Positions 22,639 through 30,347 of a DNA stretch of 64,000 nucleotides are shown piece after piece. Position 1 is the first letter of the stretch. Each line of letters opens with the position of its first letter. A program made the position numbers and the translations under genes. The stretch comes from a virus, in the IMG/VR virus record IMGVR_UViG_3300050120_000053, positions 1-64,000 of that record; one strand, 5' to 3'. A model generated the notes under the pieces. It saw only the letters and a list, made by a program, of their open reading frames with translations. It did no database searches and had not been told where the DNA came from.

Positions 22639-23330
22639 CTGACAAACTTTTGCCGTGTCCACATTGCGGCTCGACTGCTCTTAAGACTGTCGGCAACGGT
22701 ATCGGTGACACTTGGATCGAATGCATGTCGTGCGGCTGTGGGACTGGATTGTCCGAGTCGCACAAAGCTAATATTGATGCTTGGAACCGCCGTGTAGTCG
22801 CCCCCACGCAGGGCGCAGATGATACGCAAGTAGTAATTGCGGGTCTTAACGCTCTGCTTCATGACGCTCAGGATGAAATAGAGCGTCTGACAGCCGCGCA
22901 GGGCGCAGATGCGCGACCTGTGGCGATCTATCAATCTCGCCTGCACACCGACGATGAACGATCATGGTCGGATTGCTACGAGGCAACGTTCTATGCCTGC
23001 AAAGCATACCCAGACAAGTATGCAACGCGCATCGTCTACGCCACCCTCGTCGCCGCGCCAATCATTACGCCTGAATCGGTCGGCTTACCGTCCTATCCGT
23101 CCGGTCATGTAGTTGGCCCGTGCGTGTGCGGAAGCTGGCCCGGTGGAGCGTGCTTGAAGTGCAAAGTGATCCCCGCACGCGACGCAGCGCCAAGCGTCAC
23201 ACAGGAAATGGTCTGGAGCGCGTACAACATGTGCCCGGATCATGTTCAAGGACAACCCGCGCGCATGCGATGGATGGCTGAGTTTATCAATGCGGCTATC
23301 GCTGCTATCGCTCCAAGGGAAGAGACATGA
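22635..23330 (+). CDS. Lar-like restriction alleviation protein with extension
   Basis: A 231-residue protein. Residues 1-55 match the Lar/RalR domain: KLLPCPHCGSTALKTV, IECMSCGCGTGLS, then IDAWNRRV. Two CxxC pairs should bind zinc. Lar-type proteins relieve host type I restriction by boosting host modification. The following ~175 residues are unrelated modules, including a second Cys cluster (VGPCVCGSWPGGACLKCKVI). The domain is a common phage family and not every member is a proven anti-restriction factor. Confidence 0.7.
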   Translation: MTDKLLPCPHCGSTALKTVGNGIGDTWIECMSCGCGTGLSESHKANIDAWNRRVVAPTQGADDTQVVIAGLNALLHDAQDEIERLTAAQGADARPVAIYQSRLHTDDERSWSDCYEATFYACKAYPDKYATRIVYATLVAAPIITPESVGLPSYPSGHVVGPCVCGSWPGGACLKCKVIPARDAAPSVTQEMVWSAYNMCPDHVQGQPARMRWMAEFINAAIAAIAPREET

Positions 23331-24439
23331 CTGACCGCGAAGAGTTTGAGGCGTGGTGGACAAGGGATGTCCCGCCAGAATACATGGCCACGGCGCGCAT
23401 GCTGTTGACGCAATTGCCTGACAGCGCCTATGCAAGCGAACGCTGCCAGGCAGCATGGGAAGGTTGGCAAGCAGCCCGCGCCACTGCGGAACAGAGCGAG
23501 ATAACGTCGGAGCCTTTTGGCTATGTGTATCGAATAATCGGCGAGTCGCGACCGCATGATCCGATGTATCGGTTCGCGAAGACCGGGGAGTTAAACCCCG
23601 ATCCTGAGGTTGTAAGAAGCTGGACGAAGCATGCTGTCTATCTAACGTCTCAAATCTCACGGAGCCGGGATAGCGTGATCGAGGCGTGTGCGCAGGAGGC
23701 CGACAAGCTTTCGGTCAAGTATTGGGCTGACTACAAGCGCGGGAAAGGACCAGAGCGCGCCAACCCGTACTTCGAAGGCAAGTCAGACGGTGCAGAGGAT
23801 TCGGCGGACGCTATTCGCGCCCTTAAGTCGCAACAAGACGCTGCTATCGAGCCAAAGCCAGCGGAACAGAGCCTGGATCGCATCGATGCTCAGAGGTATC
23901 GGTGGCTGCGGGCACAGCACTGGAACGAATCAAATATGGCCGTGGTTTGCGATCCGAAGAAGTCGGTCAAGCTTGGATACGATTGCCCGAGCGGTGAACG
24001 CCTAGACGAAATCATCGATGCGTCTATCGCTGCTAGCGTTCGAACCGCAATGAAAGCTGCCGTTGGGAAACACCTTAAGTCGCAACAAGACGCGGCTATC
24101 GAGTTGAAGCCTGCGGAACAGAGCAAACCAGCGGCGAAGAAACGAGATGAATCATGGCTCGATGCGGTCCATGGAAAGCGGTCTATGACTGAACGCACTG
24201 CGTCGGGGCCTGAATTGCTTGAACGCCTCGCTGCAAGTCAGAAGCTGGAAGACGTTTCCAACGGGCAATGGGCCGAGATCCATAAAGAACTGGCCGAAAA
24301 GACGCTGGCTCAGGTGCGTGAAATTCTGACAGATTCCGCGATCCCTCACGTCGCTGTCCGTGTTTGTCGTGCGCTCGAAAAGATCGACTTGATCATTCCG
24401 AATGCTGGTGCTGCTATCGCTCCAAAGGACAAGACATGA
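23327..24439 (+). CDS. Mosaic phage protein with internal duplication
   Basis: A 370-residue protein of repeated modules: an N-terminal EFEAWWTRDVPPEY...AWEGWQAARAT domain; helices (ACAQEADKLSVKYWADYKRG); the peptide LKSQQDAAIE-x-KPAEQS twice (DNA at ~23823 and ~24070); and RIDAQRYRWLRAQHWNE. The last 34 bases with the next start are nearly identical to the end of the previous gene. No enzymatic motif seen. It seems built by duplication and module exchange; function unknown. Confidence 0.55.
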   Translation: MTDREEFEAWWTRDVPPEYMATARMLLTQLPDSAYASERCQAAWEGWQAARATAEQSEITSEPFGYVYRIIGESRPHDPMYRFAKTGELNPDPEVVRSWTKHAVYLTSQISRSRDSVIEACAQEADKLSVKYWADYKRGKGPERANPYFEGKSDGAEDSADAIRALKSQQDAAIEPKPAEQSLDRIDAQRYRWLRAQHWNESNMAVVCDPKKSVKLGYDCPSGERLDEIIDASIAASVRTAMKAAVGKHLKSQQDAAIELKPAEQSKPAAKKRDESWLDAVHGKRSMTERTASGPELLERLAASQKLEDVSNGQWAEIHKELAEKTLAQVREILTDSAIPHVAVRVCRALEKIDLIIPNAGAAIAPKDKT

Positions 24440-24984
24440 CTGAACCAATGCAAGAACCGTTGACAGAAGAATTCTTAGCTAAGTGGCAAGATATTCAAAA
24501 GCACGGATATGACAGAGGGTGGCTAGGAATTGGCTGGGCTGCATGGCAAGCCGCCCGCGCCACCACAGAACAGAGCCTCGAAGCCTCCGCCATTTGCCAA
24601 CGTCGCGCATCGGAAGCCCTCAGCAATCCGGCTATATCTGCGGATAGTAGGACAGCCGTGCATGCGGCTCTGGTGTGTGCGGCAGCGGAGATCGCTGCTA
24701 TTGAGTCGAGGGCAGCGGAACAGCGCGCCGATGCGTGGATTAGTGTCGATGAGCGGCTGCCAAAAGCATGCACCGAAGTCCTCGTATGGCGAGTCGATTC
24801 AGGTCCGTTCATCGCACAGCTTGTTGCGCCGTGTGACGTGCCAGACGCTGACGACGAATCCGATGATCTTCGCTGGCTTGCTGATGCTTACGGATGGCAG
24901 GAAGGCAGTGAGAAGCCGACGCATTGGCAATCATTGCCACAAGGCCCGATAGTCGAGTCGCAACGAAGCGGGGATGGATCGTGA
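24436..24984 (+). CDS. DUF551-domain phage protein
   Basis: A 182-residue protein. The N-terminus repeats the EEFLAKWQ...GWAAWQAARATTEQS module of the preceding protein. The C-terminal half is a DUF551 domain: ADAWISVDERLPKACTEVLV...KPTHWQSLP. DUF551 is a small beta domain frequent in phage early operons, without known activity. Coupled to both neighbours by four-base overlaps. Confidence 0.75.
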   Translation: MTEPMQEPLTEEFLAKWQDIQKHGYDRGWLGIGWAAWQAARATTEQSLEASAICQRRASEALSNPAISADSRTAVHAALVCAAAEIAAIESRAAEQRADAWISVDERLPKACTEVLVWRVDSGPFIAQLVAPCDVPDADDESDDLRWLADAYGWQEGSEKPTHWQSLPQGPIVESQRSGDGS

Positions 24985-25463
24985 GCACATCGCAGTTGAT
25001 TCTTGACCCGTGCTGTGGGAGCCGCATGTTCTGGTTCGATAAGAAAAATCAAGCGGTGCTGTTCGGGGATATTCGCGACGAAGAGCATGTGCTTTGTGAC
25101 GGCCGGTCGCTGAACATTACGCCTGATGTACTGATGGACTTCCGCAAGTTGGAATTTGCGGCCGACAGTTTTCGCCTGGTCGTTTTCGATCCGCCGCACT
25201 TGCGCAGAGCTGGCGCCGATAGCTGGCTGAAGGCGAAGTACGGGATTCTCTCGGACGACTGGCGCGAGGACTTGCGCCGCGGCTTTATCGAGTGTTTCCG
25301 GGTGCTGAAAGACGAAGGGATTTTGATCTTCAAATGGAACGAAACACAGATCAAGGTCAGCGAGATTCTAGCGTTGACCGATCAGAAACCATTGTTTGGT
25401 CACGTGTCCGGGAAGCGCGCAAACACGCACTGGATCACGTTCATGAAAACCAGCGGCAAGTGA
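24981..25463 (+). CDS. SAM-dependent methyltransferase, probably DNA-directed
   Basis: A 160-residue compact methyltransferase starting at a GTG that overlaps the previous stop. Residues 8-17 are DPCCGSRMFW (motif I, AdoMet binding) and VVFDPPH (~68-74) is the catalytic motif IV, with LKDEGILIFKWNETQI as a later strand. The order is the reverse of the methylase at 19681. There is no target-recognition domain, so it may act on nucleotides, DNA bases without sequence specificity, or another substrate. Part of the modification block. Confidence 0.75.
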   Translation: MSTSQLILDPCCGSRMFWFDKKNQAVLFGDIRDEEHVLCDGRSLNITPDVLMDFRKLEFAADSFRLVVFDPPHLRRAGADSWLKAKYGILSDDWREDLRRGFIECFRVLKDEGILIFKWNETQIKVSEILALTDQKPLFGHVSGKRANTHWITFMKTSGK

Positions 25464-25497
25464 GTAACTCCCGCTACTAGCGGGAATGGGGATAGAG

Positions 25498-25710
25498 ATG
25501 AGTGAAACGAAAACACTAGGTGACGCGCTGCCAGAAGAAATTGCGCGAGTGACAGACCTGATCCCGATCTATGTGTCGATTGGTCCGGTCGGAACTATCG
25601 CGCTAATGATGATGCGGGCATCGCTTGGCCGAGCTACACGCGCCCTTGCCAGTGGCGACATATTGGAAATGATGGAGTGCCTAGTTGATCTGCAAGGTTA
25701 TTCGGCATGA
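25498..25710 (+). CDS. Conserved small phage protein
   Basis: A 70-residue helical protein (MSETKTLGDALPEEIARVTD, IGPVGTIALMMMRASLGRAT). This type of protein is frequent in phage early regions and is uncharacterised. Start chosen at the ATG after the GGGGATAGAG ribosome site. Confidence 0.55.
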   Translation: MSETKTLGDALPEEIARVTDLIPIYVSIGPVGTIALMMMRASLGRATRALASGDILEMMECLVDLQGYSA

Positions 25711-25784
25711 GCCATAACGTGGAATCCGTACTTCAGATCGCGGCTGTTTATTTTGGGGTGAAGCATGGGAATCGCATCAGGTAA
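25707..25784 (+). CDS. Possible 25-residue coupled peptide before excisionase
   Basis: An ATGA overlap with the previous stop starts a 25-codon frame (MSHNVESVLQIAAVYFGVKH) that ends just inside the excisionase start. The middle looks faintly like the start of a DnaA domain IV helix. It may be a coupling leader, a degraded gene fragment or chance. Confidence 0.25.
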   Translation: MSHNVESVLQIAAVYFGVKHGNRIR

Positions 25785-26073
25785 GCGCATCACGGCTAGG
25801 GAGGCGGCGGAGATCCTTGGCGTGCCGGACCATTTAATCTCCCGCCTTGATCCGCTCGGAAAGGTCATTAAGCGGTTCAAGCTGACACGCAAGACCCACG
25901 TTTATGACATCCAGTCTTTATATGAGTATCTTGAATCGTGCCAATCGAAACCATCACCAAAAATAAGCGCAAGCGCTACCGTTGGACGTTCAATCGCGTC
26001 ATATCGGGATCTCGTGTCCGGCAAACCAAGCTTCTCCCTGAAGGAATTTCTGCCGCCGAAGCGGATGGGATAG
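25765..26073 (+). CDS. Excisionase-like helix-turn-helix protein
   Basis: A 102-residue protein with an N-terminal MerR/excisionase-type helix-turn-helix (ITAREAAEILGVPDHLISRL) and a wing (RKTHVYDIQSLYEYLES). Immediately upstream of, and overlapping, the integrase, so it is probably the recombination directionality factor. The C-terminal ~45 residues are encoded in the 136-base overlap with the integrase and are basic and Ser-rich. Translation past residue ~55 could be incidental to the overlap. Confidence 0.65.
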   Translation: MGIASGKRITAREAAEILGVPDHLISRLDPLGKVIKRFKLTRKTHVYDIQSLYEYLESCQSKPSPKISASATVGRSIASYRDLVSGKPSFSLKEFLPPKRMG

Positions 26074-26933
26074 CTCGTCGGTGGGAGGCGGACATATACG
26101 CAATCGAAAATGGAGAAAGGAAAGCTACGATAACGATTGGTCAGTGCGTTAGGAAGCACGTTGCCGATAAAAGCCACACATGGAAAGATCGCCGTGGCCG
26201 GATTCTCGCACTGGAGAAGTGGAGCGCTGAATATGCCGATCAGGATGCGACAGACCTGCACGACTGGTCTATAGCGTTCGCAGAATATCTTCGATCAAAC
26301 ACTAACCACGTGAAAAATCCGAAGGTCCCCGTGGTCGACGGGACGATTCGCAACATCCTGTCGTACCTGCGCGCGGCCATGAAGTACGCTCACAAGTCGG
26401 GGTTCCTGTCGGTGGATCAAACGGTGCGCATGGTGATGCCGAGCGCCAGCAAGGCGCGGCACAACTATCCCCAGCGTAAGCAGATGCTGCAACTAGCAAG
26501 GAAATGCCAAGATCGTGAAGTGCGAGCGGCAATTCGGATAGCCTTCTATTCGGGCATGAGGCGCGGTGAAATATTGCGGGCGATCCCGACGCCGAAGGGA
26601 TTTGACTTGGCCACATCAAAGAACGGGCGCCCAAGAATTATCCCGATCCATCCTCGGATTGCTGTACTGGCTCGGAATGTGAAATTTACGATCTCGGAAA
26701 GAAGGTTCAGCAACGAGTGGGACAAGGCACGTGCTTTAGCCGGGTTCCCGAATACGCGATTCCATGACTTGAGGCATAGCGCGGCATCGGAAATGATCAA
26801 TGCAGGAATTGATATTTTGACGGTCGGCAAGGTACTCGGGCATACATCGATTACTTCAACGCAGCGCTACTCGCATCTGCTGACCGACACTCTGTCGGGG
26901 GCAGTGAACAAGATCGGAAACAGGCGCAAATAG
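25938..26933 (+). CDS. int: Tyrosine recombinase integrase
   Basis: A 331-residue phage integrase with all active-site residues: Arg208 in SGMRRGEI, Lys228 in ATSKNGRP, His276 and Arg279 in FHDLRHS, His302 in LGHTSI and Tyr311 in TQRYSHL. Residues ~65-160 are the core-binding domain (TIGQCVRKHVADKSHTWKDR) and the N-terminal ~60 the arm-binding part. It starts at GTG inside the excisionase gene, an unusually long overlap. A shorter start within the frame is possible but would remove the arm-binding domain. Catalyses site-specific insertion and excision of the phage. Confidence 0.93.
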   Translation: MPIETITKNKRKRYRWTFNRVISGSRVRQTKLLPEGISAAEADGIARRWEADIYAIENGERKATITIGQCVRKHVADKSHTWKDRRGRILALEKWSAEYADQDATDLHDWSIAFAEYLRSNTNHVKNPKVPVVDGTIRNILSYLRAAMKYAHKSGFLSVDQTVRMVMPSASKARHNYPQRKQMLQLARKCQDREVRAAIRIAFYSGMRRGEILRAIPTPKGFDLATSKNGRPRIIPIHPRIAVLARNVKFTISERRFSNEWDKARALAGFPNTRFHDLRHSAASEMINAGIDILTVGKVLGHTSITSTQRYSHLLTDTLSGAVNKIGNRRK

Positions 26934-27193
26934 GGTGTGCATTTTTCTGCCGACAAGACATGCCCTACTGTGTTTACCCACAGGATTGACAGCGTCTTAG
27001 AGCCTTATGGAATGGTCGAAGCCTTACCCAGTAACTGTGCGGATGAACAGTCAGTTAGGATGCCAGATCCGGTTCACGAAAATCAGCAGAGAGCGCAAAA
27101 CCTTTGATGCGCATGGCTTTGCGCGAATATCATATTTTTATTTTTGGAGGTAGTGGGCACTTTTCTGCCGTGCGCGCATTTTCTCTGCGAAGA
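26934..27193. other. Integrase downstream region, candidate attP
   Basis: No gene seen. The stretch is AT-richer than its surroundings and has a 10-base direct repeat TTTTCTGCCG at 26943-26952 and 27161-27170, which could be integrase arm sites. Position directly after int is where attP is usually found. No core can be named without the bacterial attB, and I see no tRNA 3' end. Confidence 0.4.
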
Positions 27194-27213
27194 TACTGTA
27201 TATCCAAACAGTA
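27194..27213 (+). promoter_or_regulatory. LexA (SOS) box
   Basis: TACTGTATATCCAAACAGTA matches the enterobacterial-type SOS box CTGT-n8-ACAG exactly, with flanking TA symmetry. It ends 13 bases before the ATG of a small gene. It would place the 27227 gene, and probably the genes behind it, under host LexA control. Confidence 0.75.
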
Positions 27214-27226
27214 CCGAGAGCGCGCC

Positions 27227-27430
27227 ATGCACCACGTCAACCCATACGGCGAAGATCGGCCATGCTGGCTCTGTGAGCACTGGGGCGGCTGGGATTCGTC
27301 AGGCTGCTACGCCGTTTGCACGTACGATAATCACATCACCATCAAACAGGCGCCCCAACACGGATGTGCAATGTGGGTGAGAGCGATCGGCGCGGATGAC
27401 GAGGATGACAAGCAGCGCGCGAAGGGCTGA
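27227..27430 (+). CDS. SOS-controlled small Cys-rich protein
   Basis: A 67-residue protein with CWLCEHWGGWDSSGCYAVC and a later HGCAMW, suggesting a single zinc site, and an acidic C-terminus. Start chosen at the ATG behind the LexA box; a longer frame would run through the box. It may be an induction-time factor. No family recognised. Confidence 0.6.
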   Translation: MHHVNPYGEDRPCWLCEHWGGWDSSGCYAVCTYDNHITIKQAPQHGCAMWVRAIGADDEDDKQRAKG

Positions 27431-27471
27431 GCGCTGTAGAGTGGGATTTTGCCGAGAGGCAGGGATAAATA

Positions 27472-27906
27472 ATGAAAGTATCCGATCTGGAGGGCGTGCG
27501 ACTCGACTACTGGGTGGCACGTGCAGATGGGTATGCGGACGGAACCGTGAGCGAAGCCGCAGAGGCTCTTGACGGGGAAAGCGATCCTCGCATTTTTACG
27601 ACGTCGGCCGGCAATCTACGGATAGCCCGGAAAGATACTGTCGCTGCATGGGCGCCATCGACAGATTGGGCGCAAGGCGGCCCGCTCCTCGCGCGTATGG
27701 TCGAAAGCGGCGAGTATTGCGTTTGGGAATATGACGGGGTTGTTACCGTTTCGAACCGCGATCCCGAATGCACGCCGAACAAAAGGCTTGAAAACGGCGA
27801 ACTGGACTGGGAAGGAGAAAGTGTGCTCGGGGAAGGCCCAACGTTGCTAATAGCCGCCATGCGTGCCTTCGTGTCATCTAAGTACGGTGAGGAAGTGAAG
27901 GATTGA
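27472..27906 (+). CDS. DUF2591 family phage protein (copy 2)
   Basis: A 144-residue DUF2591 protein: KVSDLEGVRLDYWVARADGY at the start, APSTDWAQGGPLLAR in the middle and TLLIAAMRAFVSSKYGEEVK at the end. It is longer than its neighbour by an inserted segment around residues 20-55. Its leader TTTGCCGAGAGGCAGG is repeated before the next copy. Likely in the SOS-controlled transcript. Function unknown. Confidence 0.8.
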   Translation: MKVSDLEGVRLDYWVARADGYADGTVSEAAEALDGESDPRIFTTSAGNLRIARKDTVAAWAPSTDWAQGGPLLARMVESGEYCVWEYDGVVTVSNRDPECTPNKRLENGELDWEGESVLGEGPTLLIAAMRAFVSSKYGEEVKD

Positions 27907-27956
27907 TGCGCCGCAGACTGCGGGCTGATTGATTTGCCGAGAGGCAGGAGACGAGT

Positions 27957-28241
27957 GTGAAAGTGAGCGAATTGTCGGGTGGCGAACTGGATCTTTGGGT
28001 ATCTCGCGCAGAGAACAGGAAGCTGGATATGTTGTACATGCCCTCTACCGATTGGGCTGTTGGCGGCCCAATAATCGAGCGTGAGCGAATCGACATTCAA
28101 CATGGCGGCTGGGAATGGGGAGCGTGGCGCGGCTCAAATCCTTTCTGGAGCCCAATAGGAGAGGCATTCGGACAAACGCCACTCGTCGCTGCAATGCGTG
28201 CTTACGTAGTCGGCAAGTTCGGCGAGGAAGTCTCGGATTAG
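27957..28241 (+). CDS. DUF2591 family phage protein (copy 3)
   Basis: A 94-residue, shorter DUF2591 paralogue starting at GTG (KVSELSGGELDLWVSRAEN, MPSTDWAVGGPIIERE, PLVAAMRAYVVGKFGEEVSD). It is only 50 bases behind copy 2 and shares the leader TTTGCCGAGAGGCAGG, so the pair looks like a tandem duplication that has since diverged. Confidence 0.8.
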   Translation: MKVSELSGGELDLWVSRAENRKLDMLYMPSTDWAVGGPIIERERIDIQHGGWEWGAWRGSNPFWSPIGEAFGQTPLVAAMRAYVVGKFGEEVSD

Positions 28242-28277
28242 GCTGATTGATCGTCGCTAATAGCGAGAGGAGAAGGG

Positions 28278-28565
28278 ATGAAAGCAACCGTAGGTTTTCC
28301 GGGACTGCCAGTGACCGAAGGTTTCACGCAAATCGGTTTTGAGTCGCCCGGCTTCGCACCTGCGCCGACGAGTGTCGAAACGCTTCGCCACATTGCCGAT
28401 ACGATATCGGGTGATGGGGCGTTCATCATGCAAGGGATTTTGCGAAAGGCGGCGGATGAATTGGAGGCAGCCAACGTGCGCATAGCCGCTCTCGAACAGC
28501 GCGCAGCCCAAGCGGCAGAACTGGTATCGAAGGCGGTCAAAATGATGGCGCCCCCAAAGATTTAG
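28278..28565 (+). CDS. Hypothetical helical protein
   Basis: A 95-residue protein: a Pro/Gly-rich N-terminus (VGFPGLPVTEGFTQIGF) then long helices (ADELEAANVRIAALEQRAAQ). Strong GAGGAG ribosome site. It is convergent with, and overlaps the 3' end of, the patatin gene by four bases, marking the meeting of the rightward early and leftward late transcripts. Confidence 0.5.
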   Translation: MKATVGFPGLPVTEGFTQIGFESPGFAPAPTSVETLRHIADTISGDGAFIMQGILRKAADELEAANVRIAALEQRAAQAAELVSKAVKMMAPPKI

Positions 28566-29374
28566 GCAGGAACAGCCATCTTAGCGAGCGCCGCGGCCGT
28601 GGCTTTGTAGCCATCGTTGAACAGTTTTTGCCGCGTGGCGAGTGGCATGTTGCGGGCTAAAGTCGACGCATACGAAGTATCCACGAACACCATCTTCGCT
28701 CCGGCCGCCTGCGCCGCGCTCACGTGTGCCGATTCGCAAGCGCTGAGCATCAGATCGATAATCCGCATACCAAGCGTCAACAGGCTTAGCCGCGCGCCCG
28801 GCAGCAGCGGGGTATCGTTGCTCACCAACTGGATGCCTAAACGCGGCACATCGTCCATCACGAGGCTGTCGGCGGCGATGTTCGATGCCATTCCGCCATC
28901 CTGGTGAATCCGATCGAGACACGTCACCGGCTCAAAGACGAATGGCAAGCTCGCCGACGCGCGTACGGCCAGCGCGACAGGGACATCCGCGGCATTGTCT
29001 TTTGAGAAAATGAAGCGGGTATTATTTGTCAGGTCGGAGGTCACTGCTGAGAAGCGAATCGGCAATTGGCCAAATGTCTTGCCGCCGGTCTTCTCCGACA
29101 GGAACGCCAACAGATTATTCCCGTTGCAGAATCCCAGCTTGAACGCCGAAAACGGAGTCCACGACATCATGTCAGCCCAGTCGTGAGTCAATGCCAGCGT
29201 TTTCATGTCAGCGAGTGGCATCCCGCAGGCGTACAAAGCGCCGATAATACTGCCGGCGGATGTACCGATAATCTCGACGGGTTCATACCCTGCATCGATT
29301 ACGGCCTGCAATGCGCCGGCGTGTGCAGGGATTTTGAATCCCGCCCCCGAGAAAGCTAGGCGGATCGGTTTCAT
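28562..29374 (-). CDS. Patatin-like phospholipase
   Basis: A 270-residue lipid acyl hydrolase. It shows an oxyanion-type turn (LAFSGAGFKIPAHAGAL), the nucleophile elbow IGTSAGS (Ser39) and the catalytic aspartate in QDGG (Asp159), so the Ser-Asp dyad is intact. There is no signal peptide. It is the last gene of the late/lysis operon and overlaps an upstream lipoprotein gene (ATGA), fixing the start at 29374. It could degrade membrane phospholipid to help lysis or release, or be a lysogenic virulence factor. Patatins such as ExoU are bacterial toxins, but nothing shows translocation here. Confidence 0.88.
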   Translation of the reverse strand: MKPIRLAFSGAGFKIPAHAGALQAVIDAGYEPVEIIGTSAGSIIGALYACGMPLADMKTLALTHDWADMMSWTPFSAFKLGFCNGNNLLAFLSEKTGGKTFGQLPIRFSAVTSDLTNNTRFIFSKDNAADVPVALAVRASASLPFVFEPVTCLDRIHQDGGMASNIAADSLVMDDVPRLGIQLVSNDTPLLPGARLSLLTLGMRIIDLMLSACESAHVSAAQAAGAKMVFVDTSYASTLARNMPLATRQKLFNDGYKATAAALAKMAVPA

Positions 29375-29820
29375 CACGCGCTCGCAGCAACCGGAGCCGG
29401 CGCAGGAACCGGAGCATATTGAGCAAGCGCGGCCGAAACGGCGATTGACGCTGCAGTCAGGGCGATTTCTGCGCTGGTCTTGTCTGCGTCTTTCATCGGG
29501 CTCGCAGCGATGATCTTGATGGCTGCCGGGACCGCAACGTTCACAAAATCCTGAACCGAATTGATGGCCGGTGCCGGTGCGGAGCAAACTGTTGAGACGA
29601 CTGCCGACGCCTTCGCGAGATCAGCCTGCTGATCGACGGTTAATTGCGCGGACATGGCCTGCAACGAGAGCAGCGTCGGACTGGCGACTGCGCATGCCTT
29701 CGTCACTTGCGTTTGAAAATTGGCGAGGATTTGCGCGGGCGTCTGCGTCGTGCCAGTCGAAGCACATCCGGAAAACGCAACACAAACAGCCGCTGCAGCG
29801 GCGATGAAAACGGCTTTCAT
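29374..29820 (-). CDS. Alanine-rich lipoprotein
   Basis: A 148-residue protein with a lipoprotein signal (KAVFIAAAAAVCVAFSGC, lipobox FSGC) and a mature Ala-rich helical part with two further cysteines. Expected in the outer or inner membrane. Location in the lysis cassette between a second lipoprotein and a phospholipase suggests an envelope-directed role such as outer-membrane disruption. No family assigned. Confidence 0.65.
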   Translation of the reverse strand: MKAVFIAAAAAVCVAFSGCASTGTTQTPAQILANFQTQVTKACAVASPTLLSLQAMSAQLTVDQQADLAKASAVVSTVCSAPAPAINSVQDFVNVAVPAAIKIIAASPMKDADKTSAEIALTAASIAVSAALAQYAPVPAPAPVAASA

Positions 29821-29829
29821 GGGTGATCC

Positions 29830-30135
29830 TTACTTGGGAGCGAATTTAGCGGCAGTGACGGCCGCGGAAGTGACAGCAGCAGATATGTCAGATGCAGCGA
29901 TGGCGGCGGCAGCGATCGGCGCGGCTGCATTGACGCCGGTTTCTACGAAATGAATGCGATAGATGCCGCCCGATTCCATGGCGTCAAAGTTGACCGAGGC
30001 GATGTTTTTGCTGTTCGTCACCACGGCGCGGCAGCAGATGACTTGCTTGGCGCCGGCGTCGTAGAAAGGCTCGACGCTGTAGGTAGCGCATCCGGCAAGC
30101 GTGACGAGCAGCAGGACGAGCGCGGCGCGGATCAT
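29830..30135 (-). CDS. Small lipoprotein
   Basis: A 101-residue protein with a strong lipoprotein signal (IRAALVLLLVTLAGCATYSV; lipobox LAGC). The mature part has a CC pair and an Ala-rich C-terminal segment (AAPIAAAAIAASDISAAVTS) that is hydrophobic and may lie in or on membrane. It overlaps the holin-like gene. It occupies the spanin position, but there is no embedded second frame or proline-rich Rz1 character. Confidence 0.6.
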   Translation of the reverse strand: MIRAALVLLLVTLAGCATYSVEPFYDAGAKQVICCRAVVTNSKNIASVNFDAMESGGIYRIHFVETGVNAAAPIAAAAIAASDISAAVTSAAVTAAKFAPK

Positions 30136-30335
30136 TGCGCAGGCGGTGCAGTGGGCGTCTGGTCGGTCTGAGCCGATTTCTTGGCATCCGAGACGGCATG
30201 GATAACGCCGAGAGCCGCCAGCGCCGCCGTGATCGCTCCGATGAACCCATCGACGGGCGTACGGCCGAAGAATGCGAATACGCCCCAAGCCAGCATCAGC
30301 GCGGCGTAACAGGAAACTTTCAGATAGATGTTCAT
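30132..30335 (-). CDS. Holin-like two-helix membrane protein
   Basis: A 67-residue protein with two hydrophobic segments (KVSCYAALMLAWGVFAFFG and GFIGAITAALAALGVIHAV) split by a short polar turn, and a charged C-terminus. Size and topology fit a class II holin that opens the inner membrane for the endolysin. It is downstream of the GH19 endolysin gene. Sequence alone does not prove holin activity. Confidence 0.6.
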   Translation of the reverse strand: MNIYLKVSCYAALMLAWGVFAFFGRTPVDGFIGAITAALAALGVIHAVSDAKKSAQTDQTPTAPPAQ

Positions 30336-30347
30336 AGGTGCTCCGAG

